Shown in pieces: positions 14,606-26,404 of a stretch of DNA of 64,000 nucleotides. The notes beneath the pieces were generated by a model. That model ran no database searches, had not been told where the DNA came from, and saw only the letters and a program-made list of their open reading frames with translations. A program made the translations under genes and the position numbers. This DNA is from Lucinisca nassula (taxonomy: Eukaryota > Mollusca > Bivalvia > Lucinida > Lucinidae): positions 20,376,088 through 20,440,087 of the forward strand of contig OY757014.1 of assembly GCA_963580285.1 (NCBI GenBank), read 5' to 3'. Within the stretch, counting starts at the first letter, position 1; each line of letters begins with the position of its first letter.

Positions 14606-14767
14606 TTTAAGCCCTTGACATGTCAAGGAACAGTGAATGCAACTGACCAGCCCCAACATGACCTTAGCTGTTGACTGAGCCATAAAACCACAACATACAA
14701 TACACAAACCACAGCAGCACATATACTCTTCCTGTTTGATGTTATTGAAAATGTTTTCATATATACA

Positions 14768-14800
14768 TGTATATATATATATATATATTTAAAAATATTT
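14768..14800. repeat. (AT)n microsatellite
   Basis: A run of TATATA units. Confidence 0.8.
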
Positions 14801-14879
14801 TTAAATATTTTTTCCTGTTGGCCTAATCATTGTTTAAATGTTTGTCATTGATACTCTTTTTAAATATATGTTATATGCC

Positions 14880-16430
14880 CTTTTTATGCCCCCGGAATCG
14901 AGATTCGGGGGGGGGGGGATATAGGTCTTGGTCTGTCTGTTTGTTCGTTTGTCTGTCTACAAAAACTGGGCATAACTTTTGAATGGTAATAGATAGAGCT
15001 TTCACAATAGTTCGTCTGTCATTACTGACAATGACCAATCTTAATCATATTTGAGATATGTTACTATTTGTGTGTTCTAAATGGCTGATGAGACCGATAA
15101 TAGCTCTGAACTGTCTGTTGCAAATAGAGCAACAGAGGCTAGAGGAAGACATCTCTGTTGGTGATGCCTTAACTCTGGCTGTGCGCTGTGCAAGTTTCTG
15201 CTCAGCTTCATTGATTCTTTTTGCCTCATATTCATTGGCACCCCTTTTGATGAGACCTCGCCACTTTGCTCTGTCCTGTGCAATTTGTTCTCACAACTCT
15301 GTTGGAATGTTGAAGTCCCTGAGGGTATCCTTGTAGTGCTTCTTGTGACCATCTTGGAAGCGTTTGCCCATTTCTAGTTCTCCATAGAGAATTTTCTTTG
15401 GTAAACGTTCCTCAGGCATCCTGGAAACATGGCCTGTCCATCTTAACTGTGCTAATTTCAGAAGAGTATGTACACTTTGCATCCCTGCCCTGTTCAGGAC
15501 TTTCGTGTCTGGAATCATGTCTTGCCACTTAATCTTTAAGAGTTTTAATAGACAGCTACTATGGAAGTGATTCAGTCTTTTGGCATGCCGTTGGTAAACT
15601 GTCCATGTTTCACATGCATACAATAGTGTTGGCAGCACCACAGGTCTCTAGACTTTCAGTTTTGTGTCAAGTCTGATCTGATTCGACTTCGATCCCAGAC
15701 ACTACCACGTTGTCGATCAAATGCTGCACTAGCTTTGGCAATCCTGGCATTGACTTCATCATCAACGTGCACGGCTCTTGACAGTGTGCTCCCAAGGTAG
15801 GTGAACTTGTCTACCACTTGCAATCTTTGACCTTTCACTGTGATGGTGGGCTCTTTGTAAGGCTTACCAGGTGCTGGCTGATAGACTACTTAAGTCTTTT
15901 TGATGCTGATTGTGAGATCATAGCTATCATAGGAGTCAGATACGTGATCTATACCTTTCTGCATCTTCTCTTCTGTAGGAGCACCTTTTGCCATGTCATC
16001 AGCAAACAGGAACACATCTAGCACCTCTGTATGCACCTTGGATTTGGCTTGCAACCTTCTGAGATCGAAAAGCTTTCCATCAAAGCGATACCTAATAGGT
16101 ATGCCATTGTCACCATCCTGGAAAGCATCTGTGAGCATGGCAAAAAACATCATGCTGAACAGTGTTGGGGCTAACACACAACCTTGCTTGGCTCCGTTTG
16201 TCACAGGGCATGGATCTGAAAACTCAACATCATTTTGGACCCGTGTAAGCATACCATCGTGGAACTGCCTCACCATCGCTATGAACTTGGTTGGACATCC
16301 ATACTTCACCATGATCTTCCAAAGGCCTTCACGACTGACTGTGTCAAATGCTTTAGTGAGGTCAACAAAGGTCATGTATAGTTCCATGTTCTATTCCTGG
16401 CATTTCTCTTGCAGCTGCCTTGCAGTGAAG
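14880..16430 (-). pseudogene. Decayed LINE reverse transcriptase (copy 1)
   Basis: Fragments of one non-LTR reverse transcriptase are read in shifting frames on the minus strand. 16387-15890 carries TFVDLTKAFDTVSREGLWK, GAKQGCVLAPTLFSMMF and the FADD catalytic box. 15838-15656 carries KFTYLGSTLSRAV. 15641-15291 carries LLYACETWTVYQ and QLRWTGHVSRMPEERLPKK. Frameshifts separate them, so it is dead. The 3' region (15060-14880) ends in GACAGACAAAC-type sequence and a C-rich hairpin (GGAATCGAGATTC). It is the same family as 32.5-35.6 kb. Confidence 0.85.
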
Positions 16431-16457
16431 ATCATGTCAATTGTTCTGAAGAAGCCA

Positions 16458-16575
16458 TCTGATCAGGATCTTCATTGTTTGTCATTCAGTTTATGAATTT
16501 GTTGCAATAATTTGTATCATGTAATCTGATTGGTTGATAATCAGTAGTGGGTGTGGCATATTTAATTCGGTTAAC
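16458..16575 (+). mobile_element. MITE family C fragment
   Basis: Shares CATTGTTTGTCATTCAGTTT, TAATCTGATTGGTTGATAAT and GTGGGTGTGGCATAT with the complete copy at 43,019-43,231. It abuts the decayed LINE. Confidence 0.65.
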
Positions 16576-16805
16576 AATATGCAGTGAAGTTTCGATGACT
16601 AAAATATAGGTGGCTCGTTCTACAGTCAATAGAAAAAAAATCCTTATAACTGCTCGAATTAATATATTTGAGATAATTGTCTTATTTGAATATCTTAATA
16701 ATGTATGTCGTGTGCACTCATTATCATTAGATTCGCCTTGATGAGGCAAATCTAATGAGTACGCACAGCATAGCATTAAAGAAAATCAAAAGGTACCCCT
16801 TTTTG
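16576..16805. other. No gene seen; short inverted repeat
   Basis: CTCATTATCATTAGATTCGCCTT (part) pairs with AAATCTAATGAG around 16720-16760. Otherwise nothing is recognised. Confidence 0.35.
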
Positions 16806-17312
16806 TCTCATCACGAAAACACGCCTATATAATTCTGACCCCTCCAACCCCCACTTTTATATAGTAAACCTTACTTTTCTTATTTCTGCTCTAAAACATA
16901 GATTTAGGGCCTCCGTGGCCTAGTGGATAAGAGCGCTGACTCTAAATTATTAGGTCTCTCACCACACATGTGACACGCCAAGTTCTGCAACGGAAGGTCA
17001 GGTGGTTTTCCTCCGGGTGCTCCGGTTTTCGCCCACCTCTGATTAATGATCGGCTCGGTATGAATGAAATAATACTGAAAGGGTCATGGAACCAAACAAA
17101 ATAAACAATAAAAAAAAAAAGAAAAGAAAAAGAAACAAATAAAACGTATATTGTAGTTATTCGGTATGATGCGGTTCAAACGAGTACCCACAATCTATGC
17201 TTTGTACAGGAATAATAAAACTATTTCAATTTTTCATCAGATAATGTTCGTTTCTTTTTCCGGGATATAATTTACATTGGATTTGAATAAGCGTGTTTTC
17301 GTAATATGCTGA
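16806..17312 (-). mobile_element. MITE family B copy interrupted by a SINE
   Basis: The left arm begins CATCACGAAAACACGCC and the right arm ends GCGTGTTTTCGTAATATG, a TIR pair of family B. The copy is split near the centre by a family D SINE (16909-17130). Part of the central palindrome is lost. Confidence 0.75.
16909..17130 (+). repeat. SINE family D, nested in a MITE
   Basis: tRNA-like head GTGGCCTAGTGGATAAGAGCG (part), then GACGCCAAGTTCTGCAACGG and CTCCGGTTTTCGCCCACC, ending in an A-rich tail. The B box is partly deleted in this copy. Confidence 0.75.
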
Positions 17313-17507
17313 CCCGAACTACCCACAGTGATTCCTGGCCCACAATGTATATGGGCCTTTAAAGCTCGATTGGGTACACGTTCATTTCTATATCTGCTGA
17401 GAAACATAGTTCATGAGTGGAACCCATCTAGCACCTAAACCTATTTGGAGAACAGAAATTAAAACTCATGCTGCCGAACACAACATCTCCTACCTTTGAA
17501 AACTGTG

Positions 17508-17669
17508 TAAATCCAGATCAGATGGCTTCTTAAGAAGACATCTGATCAGGTTCTACTCTGTTTGCCTCTATGTTTGTGAATTGAACAAATATCTATTAAG
17601 TAATCTGATTGGTTGATAATCAGAAATGGGTGTGGATTTATTAATTTAATCAGCAGGATAAGAGTTAAA
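17508..17669 (+). mobile_element. MITE family C copy
   Basis: Contains the AGATCAGATGGCTTCTTAAG/CATCTGATCAGG hairpin, TAATCTGATTGGTTGATAAT, and ends CAGCAGGATAAGAGTTAA, a degenerate TIR. Confidence 0.65.
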
Positions 17670-17732
17670 AGGTCACTACAAGTTACGATCTGAATATATC
17701 TGTCTGAGTGATACGAGATATGTAGCTGGAAC

Positions 17733-17965
17733 GGGCCTCCGTGGCCTAATGGATAAGAGCGCTGACTCTTAGTCATTAGGTCTCTCACCGCCGTGATTTC
17801 GAGCCTCGCTCGGGTCATGTGTGAGACGCCAAGTTCTGCAACCAAAGGTCAGGTGGTTTTTCTCAGGGTACTCCGGTTTTCGCCCACCTGTGATTAACGA
17901 TCGGCTCGATATGAGTGAAATAATCTTGAAAGGGCTGTAAAACCCAAACCAAAAAAAAAAAATGT
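17733..17965 (+). repeat. SINE family D copy
   Basis: Full-length looking: A box TGGCCTAATGGATAAGAGCG, degenerate B box region TTTCGAGCCTCG, GACGCCAAGTTCTGCAACC, and an A-rich tail. Confidence 0.8.
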
Positions 17966-18124
17966 AGCTGGTTAGTTTTAATGCAATATTTCACACGTAT
18001 TCATTATAACCACTTATTGATACATTTATTTATCTACATGAAATGTGAGACAATTTGTAAAGATTTAAAGAGATGAAGCTTAATAAATTCCAAACACGTC
18101 ACTTTTGCTTGTTTTGTTTATGTT

Positions 18125-18355
18125 GAGGTTTTGCGTCCCGTGAACACTATTGAGATCATTTTGGAGACGTTGCTTCCGAATGTGTGGGACTTTTACCCGA
18201 CATTGAGATGAAATGGCGTCTCAAGCTGTACCGCCCAAAGAAACCGCTAAGGTTTAAGGGTCCCACTCGTACCACTTTCCCTGGACAGACTTAGATCTAC
18301 CAGAAATAAAAAAGTTTGGTCGGTTTCAGCTTTTTCCGGAAGCACCACCATGCAT
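18125..18355 (-). repeat. Retroposon family F copy
   Basis: GGAGACGTTGCTTCC, CTTTTACCCGACATTGAGAT and CCTGGACAGACTTAGATC mark the reverse orientation. Internally rearranged. Confidence 0.65.
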
Positions 18356-18674
18356 ACAAAAGTACATGTAACTATTACTATTATAATGATCCTAATGATT
18401 GGGTCCGATATGCCTGAGCAAACAATGCAGACCCAGATCAGACTGCACTTTCGATCAGGGTCTACACGGTTTGCTATTCTGTCTTCACTTTTTTGTACTC
18501 CTTGCTGGATCATGAAACAAATTTGTTTAAATGTTTAAAGAAATTACAGCAAATCCTCATGGTATCCGGACTTTTAGGATTATTACGGAAGTCGTCATAC
18601 CCATCAGGGGAACACGTCCATTTGATATCAATATGTGTATGTTAATCCCCGCATGCTACAGTGGCGTCTAACAT

Positions 18675-18940
18675 ACATGTACCTCTCACCCGTGCGACAT
18701 AATGCATTTTTTTCACATCTTCGGAATGACTTCTTTTCGGATGATAATCAGTGATATTTTTCTTATTTATACTTCAAACATAGGTTGTGTATGCTCGTTA
18801 AAGCTACCTAATTAAGGCGTTTCTAACGAGTACCCACAACCCAATGGGGCGGTTCTAACCAGCACACACAACCTATGTCTTGGACCAGAAATAAGAAAAA
18901 AATAATGTATACCCCCGTAAACCCCAGTTTTCTCGATAAA
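18675..18940 (+). mobile_element. MITE family A copy, extra rearranged palindrome arm
   Basis: CACCCGTGCGACATAATGC, then two right-arm-like segments ending in CCCACAACC and CACACAACCTATG, then CCCCGTAAACCCCAGTTTTC. A further partial copy runs to about 19,035. Confidence 0.65.
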
Positions 18941-19184
18941 GATTATAATTTCCTAATTTCTGCTTCAAACAAAGACTGTGTGTGCTCGTTACCGTCTTCA
19001 TCATGGTGGTTTTAACAGATACAATGTATGTTTTAAGGAAAGATAAGGACAATTAATGTATACCCTTGTATTTTTGAAGCGATTTATGTTTCTGACAAAA
19101 ACAATATTACTTATATTAAGTGGCGTTTACAAGGACTTAATAATGTAATTCACTGTATAGGTCATTTTGGAGACGTTGCTTCCA

Positions 19185-19850
19185 ATCCGCCTCAGTGAGT
19201 TGCTATTGGACGCCAGTTAAACCCACCCAAATGGGTTGCTTGTTGGCGCCAGTTAAACCCGCCCCTATGAGTTGCTAGTGGGTGCCAGTCAAACCCACCA
19301 CAAAGGGTTGCTAGTGGGCGCCTGTTAAACCCGCCCCAATTAGTTGCTAGTTGGCACCAGTTAAAACCGCCCCAATGAGTTGTTTGTGGGAGCCAGTAAA
19401 TCCGGTTCAGTGAGTTGCTAGTGGGCGCCAGTTAAACCGGCCCCAATGAGTTGTTAATGAGAGCCAATTAAATCCGCCTCTGTGAGCTGCTAGTGGGCGC
19501 CAGTTAAACCGGCCCCAATGAGTTGCTAGTGGGCGCCAGTTAAATCCGCCTCAGTGAATTGCTAGTGGACGCCAGTTAAACCCGCCCCAATGAGTTGCTA
19601 GTGGGCACCAGTTTAACCCGCCTCAGTGAGTTGCTAGTGGACGCCATTTAAACCCGCCCCAATGAGTTGTTAGTGGGAGCCAGCTAAATCCGCCTCAGTG
19701 AGTTGGTAGTGGGCGCCAGTTAAACGCCCAAATGAGTTGTTAGTGAGAGCCAGTATTTAAATCCGCCACAGTGAGTTGCTAGTGGGAGCCAGTTAAATCC
19801 GCCTCAGTGAGTTGATAGTGGGCGCCAGTTAAACCCGCCTCAACATCATG
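19185..19850. repeat. 36-bp minisatellite, about 18 units
   Basis: Units of the form GAGTTGCTAGTGGGCGCCAG followed by TTAAACCCGCCCCAAT repeat head to tail with variants (TCCGCCTCAGT; TTGTTAGTGAGAGCC). Two unit types alternate in places, suggesting higher-order structure. A family F fragment (19158-19185) leads into it. Confidence 0.9.
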
Positions 19851-20112
19851 GTAACAACTCTGTGAAACGAACACGCCTCTGAGCCGCACTTTATTACAGA
19901 GAAAACTGGGGTTTACAGTTTACAGGGGTAGTCATTATTTTGCTTATTTCTGCTCCATGACATAGGTTGTGGGTACTCGTTCGGAAGCACCCACAACCTA
20001 CGTTATGAGTTTAAATAAGAAAAATATCACACGTTTTCATCGGAAATGTAGCCGTTTTGGGGATATGAAAGAATGCACTATGTTCACAAGGATGTGTTAT
20101 CGTAATGATAAG
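19845..20112 (-). mobile_element. MITE family A copy
   Basis: Begins CATCATGGTAACAA and ends GTGTTATCGTAATG. The central palindrome is deleted to GTACTCGTTCGGAAGCACC. Confidence 0.75.
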
Positions 20113-20123
20113 TTGCCAAAATA

Positions 20124-20374
20124 CATCAAGTGAACAAGTCACTGAAATGAACGCCCCCTAAACCCCATTTTATATAGACACACCTGGAGGTAAATATTAT
20201 TTTTTCTTATTTTTGCTCCAAGGCAAGTTGTAGATACTCGTTGAGGCGGTTCTAACGAGCACCCGCAAAGTATGTTTGCAGTATAAATAAGAAAAATACT
20301 ACGGATTTTATTAGAAAGTAGCCATTTTGAAGATGTGAAAATGCACTTTGTCGCATGAGTGTGTAATCGTAATG
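20124..20374 (-). mobile_element. MITE family A copy
   Basis: Starts CATCAAGTGAACAAGTCACT and ends GTGTGTAATCGTAATG, 11 nt after the previous copy. The left palindrome arm is shortened. Confidence 0.75.
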
Positions 20375-20629
20375 TATGTCTTGGAGCACCGTTCATGGCT
20401 ACAGATAAGGTTGCGTAATGAGAGTACATGTAATTCAGGAATGGGTTTCCTTGTTTCTTTTTTTAGAAACCTTTGTTGTTGATACTTGTTAGAATCGCCT
20501 CAGTGAGGCCATTCTAACAAGTTCCCACAGCCTATGTTTTCAGAGGCGGTCTTGACAAGTACCTAGAACTAATGCTGGGAAAAATATTTTGAAATCATCC
20601 CCATTACGTCTGCTTAGCAGAAATTATAA

Positions 20630-20801
20630 CCGGGCCTTTTTTGGCTAGTTGATAAGAGCGCTGACGCTTAATCATTAGGTCTCGGACCACATGTGCAACG
20701 CCAAGATCTGCTAGAGGGTTTTTTCTCGGTACTACAGTTTTCACCAAGCTCTGATTAAAGATCGGCTAGAAATAAACAAGATAATCTTGAAAGGATCGTA
20801 A

Positions 20802-20848
<47 letters not shown>

Positions 20849-20850
20849 AA
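20630..20850 (+). repeat. SINE family D copy with (TAAA)n tail
   Basis: Degenerate head TAGTTGATAAGAGCGCTGAC. The tail is a pure AATA/TAAA microsatellite (20800-20848). Confidence 0.7.
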
Positions 20851-21121
20851 CAAATCTGAAGTTATACATGTAATTGGTCCCTTATGAATACATGTATGCA
20901 TGTATCTTTAAAGATAACCTTTGGTTGTCATTGGAAACAGAGACACCATTACAAATAGAATGTGGGAGTAGGGCTCCTAATGAGAAGTACAAAAAAGGGC
21001 AGTTTGTAAACAGATAGGAAGGCAATGGTCAAAAATCAATACTTCCTTCCAAGAAACCAAAGGGGAGGAAGAAATCACTTAAAGCTACGGCACCACAATC
21101 AAAATATTACAAGTAGAAAGC

Positions 21122-21390
21122 CATTACGATACCTTGTGCATTTTTCATAACTCCAAAATGGCTACCTATCTAATGAAAATACGTGATCTTTTTTCTTATT
21201 TATACTGCAAACATAGGTTGTTGGTGCCCGTTAAAACCGCATCATTGAGGCGGTTTTAACGAGTACCAACGACCTATGTATTGGAACAGAAATAAGAAAA
21301 GTAATGTATACCCCCGTAAATCCCAGTTTTCTCTATATAAAGTGGTTTTCAGGGGATATTTCTTTCACAGACTTGTTCTTGTCATGCCAA
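21122..21390 (+). mobile_element. MITE family A copy
   Basis: CATTACGATACC start, an intact palindrome (AACCGCATCATTGAGGCGGTT), and a CACAGACTTGTTC...GTCATG end. Confidence 0.8.
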
Positions 21391-22041
21391 AAGGACAGTT
21401 TCATACCCCCAAAATAACCAAAAATGCTCTGAAAGTTGCAAAAAAAAAAATCAAGGGCTTTCATGCATACAATGACAATAATAACAAACCAAAATAGAAG
21501 CACCGCAGCGGAACGGTTAGTTAAAATTTTACTGATGGCCTCGTCCACTTACGCCCTTAGCCATGCAAGTAACCTGTTCAGTCCGCGTGAAACTTTTTTT
21601 AGTTCATACGTGCTGAAAACAACACGCATGCCTACAATGCTGAAGCAAAAGACTCCGGTTGGTCCTATATAAGAGACAGAGGATAAGGCACCAACCGACT
21701 CAAATCTTTAGGTCAGAGCCGTCAAATATATAGAGTCTGAGGCCCGACCCGCCGGTGTGCAATTGAAAGAGGAAAGCAAAGTGGGTTAACTACCATGTAT
21801 ATACAATCTGTCGTGGCACATTTGTGTTTCACCAAAATTTTTATATCGTATAAAGATTTTACCCAGCTGAGTACTGAAATCATTGCATGCAATTTTTGTT
21901 TTGAACGTATACACTAAGTAACCATAAAATTCATGTTCCGATAGGCCATGTTGCAGAAGAGATTTTAGTCCAAATCGAAATGAAGTCACAAATAGAACTT
22001 AAGGCAATGATCAGAAATCGATACAATTACCATCTAATAAG
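21391..22041. other. No gene seen
   Basis: Noncoding; no repeat family of this window was recognised. Short open frames here have no family features. Confidence 0.4.
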
Positions 22042-22280
22042 ACGGGCCTCCGAGGACTAGTGAATAAGAACAATGACTCTTCATCATTGAGTCTCTCACC
22101 GCTGTGGTTCGAGCCTGGCTGGGGTTACATGTGAGACGCCAAGTTCTGCAACGGAAAGACAGCTGTTTTTTCTCCAGTTTTCGACCACCTTTGATTAACG
22201 ATCAGCTCGTAATAAGTGGAACATTCTAGACACGACGGTAAAACAAACCAAAAAAAAAAAAAAAAATAAATAAATAAAAA
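22042..22280 (+). repeat. SINE family D copy
   Basis: Degenerate A box, B box GGTTCGAGCCTGG, GACGCCAAGTTCTGCAACGG, and an A-rich tail. Confidence 0.75.
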
Positions 22281-22369
22281 ACGGCCTCTAACGTAAACAA
22301 GCACAACAAGTCTATTCATGTGCTCAATGTTTGTTCCTTTTATAATACGACACTGTGATGAAGTACGGC

Positions 22370-22638
22370 ATTACGAGAACACATCCGTGTATATTTTTTA
22401 TATTTCAAAAAAGATTATTTTTTCTGAGAAAATCGATGATATGTTTCTTATTTATACTCAGAACGTAGAATGTGGTTGCTCGTTAGAACCGCCTCATCGA
22501 GGCGGTTCTAACGAGTACCTACATCCTACGCATTGAAACAAAAATAAGCAAAAATAATGTATACCCCTGTAAGCCCCAGTTGTCTCTATATAAAGTGGGG
22601 TTCACAATGATGTTCATTACACGGACTTGTAAATATGA
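22370..22638 (+). mobile_element. MITE family A copy
   Basis: CATTACGAGAACACATCCG start, a full GAACCGCCTCATCGAGGCGG palindrome, and a CACGGACTTGTAAATATG end. Confidence 0.8.
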
Positions 22639-22751
22639 TTGGGAGTCGATCTACGGCCATTACACGTCGCTTAATGCAATCATTGATTCAAATTAAAGAT
22701 ATACAATTAGATAACACACCCGTACGCTAATATGACCCATTTCTATCTCTA

Positions 22752-23060
22752 GTACGAATCGCCCCGCCCATCGGGGCTTGGAGAAATAGATTGGGCTGCA
22801 TGGTGCTTCCATGCAGAGCTGAATCTGACCACACAGGGTTGCTGGTAAACCGCTTAGAAGGACTAAACCTCCCCAGGCAAAGCGGTGAGAGTCAGTCTAT
22901 TGCATATAAGCCTTCTGGTTTCATTGGGCGGCAGGGCTTGAGAAGTCATTTCACCTCAATGTCGGGTAAAAGTCCCACAAAATTGGAAGCAACGTCACCA
23001 AAATGACCTAAGTAGTGTTGTTGGGGACGTTAAAACCCAATCAAAACAAACAAACAAAAT
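22752..23060 (+). repeat. Retroposon family F copy
   Basis: CATCGGGGCTTGGAGAAAT head, AACCGCTTAGAAGG, GTCGGGTAAAAGTCCCAC, GGGACGTTAAAACCC and a (CAAA)n tail, in forward orientation. Confidence 0.8.
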
Positions 23061-23288
23061 CTCTAGAACGAACATATTTTCAGATGAAAATCTTCGATAT
23101 TTTTCTGATTTCTAGTCCAAATATATAATGTTGGTGCTCTTACTAATGCGCATCAACACTGTTTTGAGCAAACTGAGGCAAATAATTAACTGCCCTGCTG
23201 TAAACCCGACTTTTCATTATTTAAAGTGGGGTTTAGAGGTCTGTTCACTGCACGAACTTGTTAACATGATAAAACCACCGAAGGTACA

Positions 23289-23566
23289 CATTACGATAAC
23301 ACACCCGTGCGCCATAGTGCATTTGTACATCCCTAAAACGGTCAATTTTCTGAAGAAATTTTGTGATAGAATTCTTATTTATACTCTAAACACAGATTGT
23401 GAGTGCTCGTTAGAACCGCCTCATTGAGGCGGTTCTAACGAGTACCCACAACCTATGTCTAGGAGCAGAAATAAGGAAAATAATCTATACCCCCCTAAAC
23501 CCCAATTTTCCCTATATAAAGTGGGGTGTAAGGGGGTGTTCATTTCACGGACTGGTTAGCGTGATG
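23289..23566 (+). mobile_element. MITE family A, complete copy
   Basis: CATTACGATAACACACCCGT to GGTTAGCGTGATG, 278 bp, with a perfect central palindrome and the conserved CCCCAATTTTCCCTATATAA half. No clear target duplication is visible. Confidence 0.85.
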
Positions 23567-23687
23567 CAGTTATAACAAAAGTACACGGGACAATTTGAAA
23601 TACAAAATTATTTTTATTTCACTCAATTGTGAAAACGTAATAAATACGAGTATATGCGAATCTGCTCGAACACGTAAAATAGTTATT

Positions 23688-23895
23688 TAACCCATTCAGT
23701 ACCAGAAACCCCTATATGGGTACCTTGACAAAAAGTGCAGGCCCAGATTAGACGCCGCGTCTGATCAGGGCCTACACTGTTTGCAAAACGTTAAGCCATT
23801 TCCCAGATAAATTTTGCAAAAAACACCCCTAAATTTTGAAATGGACTCCTGCTATATAAAAGGTGGAAGATTGCATCTAGTACAAAAAGGGTTAA
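23688..23895 (+). mobile_element. MITE family D copy
   Basis: Bounded by TTTAACCCATTCAGTACC and GTACAAAAAGGGTTAA. Internal GACGCCGCGTCTGATCAGGG hairpin. A second copy is at 38,624. Confidence 0.7.
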
Positions 23896-24274
23896 TATGA
23901 AATCTTTTAGCAAGCTATAATATAACCCTTGTAAAAAAACTGTAATCATATTCAGTATAAATTATAAATTTATTGTAATGAATAAATGCCAAACGACTTT
24001 CTTTTAGTCCTAGTCGCTATGTCTGTATTATTTTCATATAAAGTTGCAAATTGTATGATACATTCTCATTCCATTCACCTCCCATGCGTGGGAGAAATAC
24101 TGTATGCAATGTAACTTTTTATTTCCTCAATGTTTTTGCAACAATAAACGTGCTTATTGTAAGGATCTACTGTCTTTCTATATTACTATTTCAACTGTCG
24201 CCTTTCAGACTGGAATATAAAAATTTGTCAGTAGTATAGATTCGAATAATCCGTTTTTTTTTCGGATCTACTAT

Positions 24275-24552
24275 TGCGAAAACACGCCTATACAAATACA
24301 TTGTAAACTTTACGTCAGAAAAAATGATTTTTTAGAGGAAAAATTGTGTAATTTTTCTTGTTTCCACTTAAAATATAGATTGTGGGTACTCGATAGAACC
24401 GCCTCACCGCGGCGGTTCTAACGAGTACCCACAATCTATATTTTAGAGCAGAAATAAATAAAAAAAATAAGGTTTACCCCTGAAAACCCCAGTTTTACTT
24501 TATAAAAGTGGGGTTCAAGGGGTCAAACTTATATAGGCGTGTTTTCGTGATG
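24275..24552 (+). mobile_element. MITE family B copy downstream of the DMRT stop
   Basis: TIRs TTGCGAAAACACGCCTATAC and TATAGGCGTGTTTTCGTGATG (part), with a near-perfect central palindrome (CGATAGAACCGCCTC). Its right end lies about 110 bp downstream of the DMRT stop codon, so it may be in the 3' UTR. Confidence 0.85.
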
Positions 24553-24663
24553 CTATTAACCGTCCATTTTTGAATTCTGGCTGAAACCTCTATCCTGAAC
24601 AGTAAACCTGTCCAACCCCAATGTCTATAAATGTCACCTTCAGAACGAACAGCGACACAGGAA

Positions 24664-25391
24664 TCAAGATTCGCCTAAACAAGGCATTGTTTTTTCCATA
24701 ATAGAGGCTGTATAACACTTGCCACCTCCACATGGGCATGCGGGTAAATGGCATGGCTTAGACATATTAGGTGAAAGTCCAGTGAATGTATTGCTATATA
24801 CTGGCGACACTCCCATGCTTGGCAGCACTGAGGAATACGAGGGCAGTGAAAACGGTGTCCTTGTGTTCAGTCCAGCCCCTCCTAGAGCATATCTTAGAGA
24901 GTTGTAATGATGCATACTGGGTAAACTGGAAATACTTGTCGGAGAAAAAGCCGATTTGAAGGAAGTGTCTAATGGAGCTCCATAATACTGTTGATGATAT
25001 ACTGGCGGAGAATAAGATTGAGGTTGTTGTTGTTTCTGTTTTTCATAAGGATGATTTAGAATTTGATCTATAGCCTGAACCACGTCGCCGTTACATCCTT
25101 GAAGAACTAGCTGTAAAGTGTTGCTTTTTGTATGTGGAAAAATACGAGTAAGCATGTCCATTGATTTCAGGGTTGACTGGGGTAGTTCTTCTGGTTGAAT
25201 TCGAGAGAAAGATTCCGGGCGATGGGTGTGAGAGTCGTATTCGGGCAGAGGTGAATTTGAGCTGGAAGAAGCCGGTGAGAGTGAGCGACTGTCAGGGGTT
25301 CGTGGTTTATCTGAAGCGTCAGATAAACTGTGTCTGTCATCGGTTGTCGATGTGCTGTTGTACCTGTCATCAGGCCGGAAACGCTTGGCAG
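24664..25391 (-). CDS. DMRT4/5 (DMRTA-type) transcription factor, exon 2
   Basis: The exon begins after the acceptor TATATTTCAG (AG at 25393-25392) with two bases that complete the codon split at the exon 1 donor, so phase matches exactly. It encodes about 242 residues: a Ser/Pro-rich linker, then the DMA domain (LKSMDMLTRIFPHTKSNTLQ, then GCNGDVVQAIDQILN), then a Pro/Ser/Tyr-rich region and a C-terminus with CHLPACPCGGGKCY, stopping at 24664. DM plus DMA defines the DMRTA/Dmrt4-5 group, which acts in neural and gonadal development in animals. Total predicted protein is 380 aa. Confidence 0.93.
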
Positions 25392-25528
25392 CTGAAATAT
25401 AGCAATATGCATTTGATGAGAAACTGTAAGCAAAGACGATAATTCGAAACACGTTTGTGGTATTAATTGAGATCCAAATAAACTCTTAAGCGTTGTTAAA
25501 TAATGTCTAGATAAACCAACGATACACA

Positions 25529-25695
25529 AGTTAGTGAGTGTTTGAGTTTTACGTCTCACCAACAACTAAGGTCATACGGAGACTGACTTCGGTTTAAAGA
25601 CTCGTCCGAAAGTCTGGAGAAGCCCGGGATCGATCCTGCAACCCCTGGTTTATAAGGCGAGTAGCAGAGCCACAACACCACGGAGGCTTCGATGA
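25529..25695 (-). repeat. SINE family E copy
   Basis: Minus strand: GAAGCCTCCGTGGTGTTGTG head, GGATCGATCCCGGGCTTCTC around the B box, and a GTGAGACGTAAAACTCAAAC tail. Confidence 0.75.
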
Positions 25696-26159
25696 TACAC
25701 GGTACGGTGCAATTTAAATAACGCCGCTTATTTTTATTATGACTGGTCAATGAATTACCCACTTTTATCATATGACGTCGCGTCTGAGAGTGTAATAACG
25801 CTATGTAATATTTTCGATAATCAACTAGTGGATTAAATATGCAAATTAGCTAGATACGTCCCGTAAAGTTACATGTACGACGTCCTTAACGACGTCGCGT
25901 TTAGTAACGGCGGAATATTGACATTTTTGTAAACAATCGTGAGTAAAATGCGGTTTGAATGTCATATGATAAATAGAATCTTGCATTCATCCTCATGTGT
26001 TATTGAATTTATTAAACTCGTTGAGGAAAGGGGATAAAATGCTCGGCAAAGCCTCGCATTTAACTCATTTAATAAATTCAATAATACATGAACACTCATG
26101 TAAGATCCCCTATTTATCATATGAAACGTAGTACTACGTGATAATACTCCTTTTAGTAT

Positions 26160-26360
26160 CTTGTGTGTCTACAAACTTGTTAGAAGTGCTTCATTAAGCC
26201 CATACGGCAAAAAAGGAGAACCGAGGATATTTGTGACATTTTTTAAAAATATTTTTCCCATAGAAACATATGCTGCGGGTTCTAGTTAGAATCGACTCAT
26301 CGAAACGATTCTATGAGGTGATTCCAACATGAACCAACAGCATGTTTCTATAAAGAAGTA
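26160..26360. mobile_element. Decayed MITE of the A/B type
   Basis: Degenerate palindrome TAGAATCGACTCATCGAAAC with flanking GCTGCGGGTTC and GAACCAACAGCATG arms. Confidence 0.45.
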
Positions 26361-26404
26361 AGGAAAATTATTTCTTAATTATTCTTATTACTCGTCCTTG
26401 GTTC

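Noticed and set aside
15993..16496. 167-codon plus-strand frame
   Set aside because: Antisense of the decayed LINE reverse transcriptase, which has clear motifs on the minus strand.
19185..19850. CRISPR array
   Set aside because: The repeat units are contiguous without unique spacers and the DNA is eukaryotic; it is a minisatellite.
25161..25565. Alternative open frames over DMRT exon 2
   Set aside because: They are out of frame with the phase-matched splice and the DMA domain.
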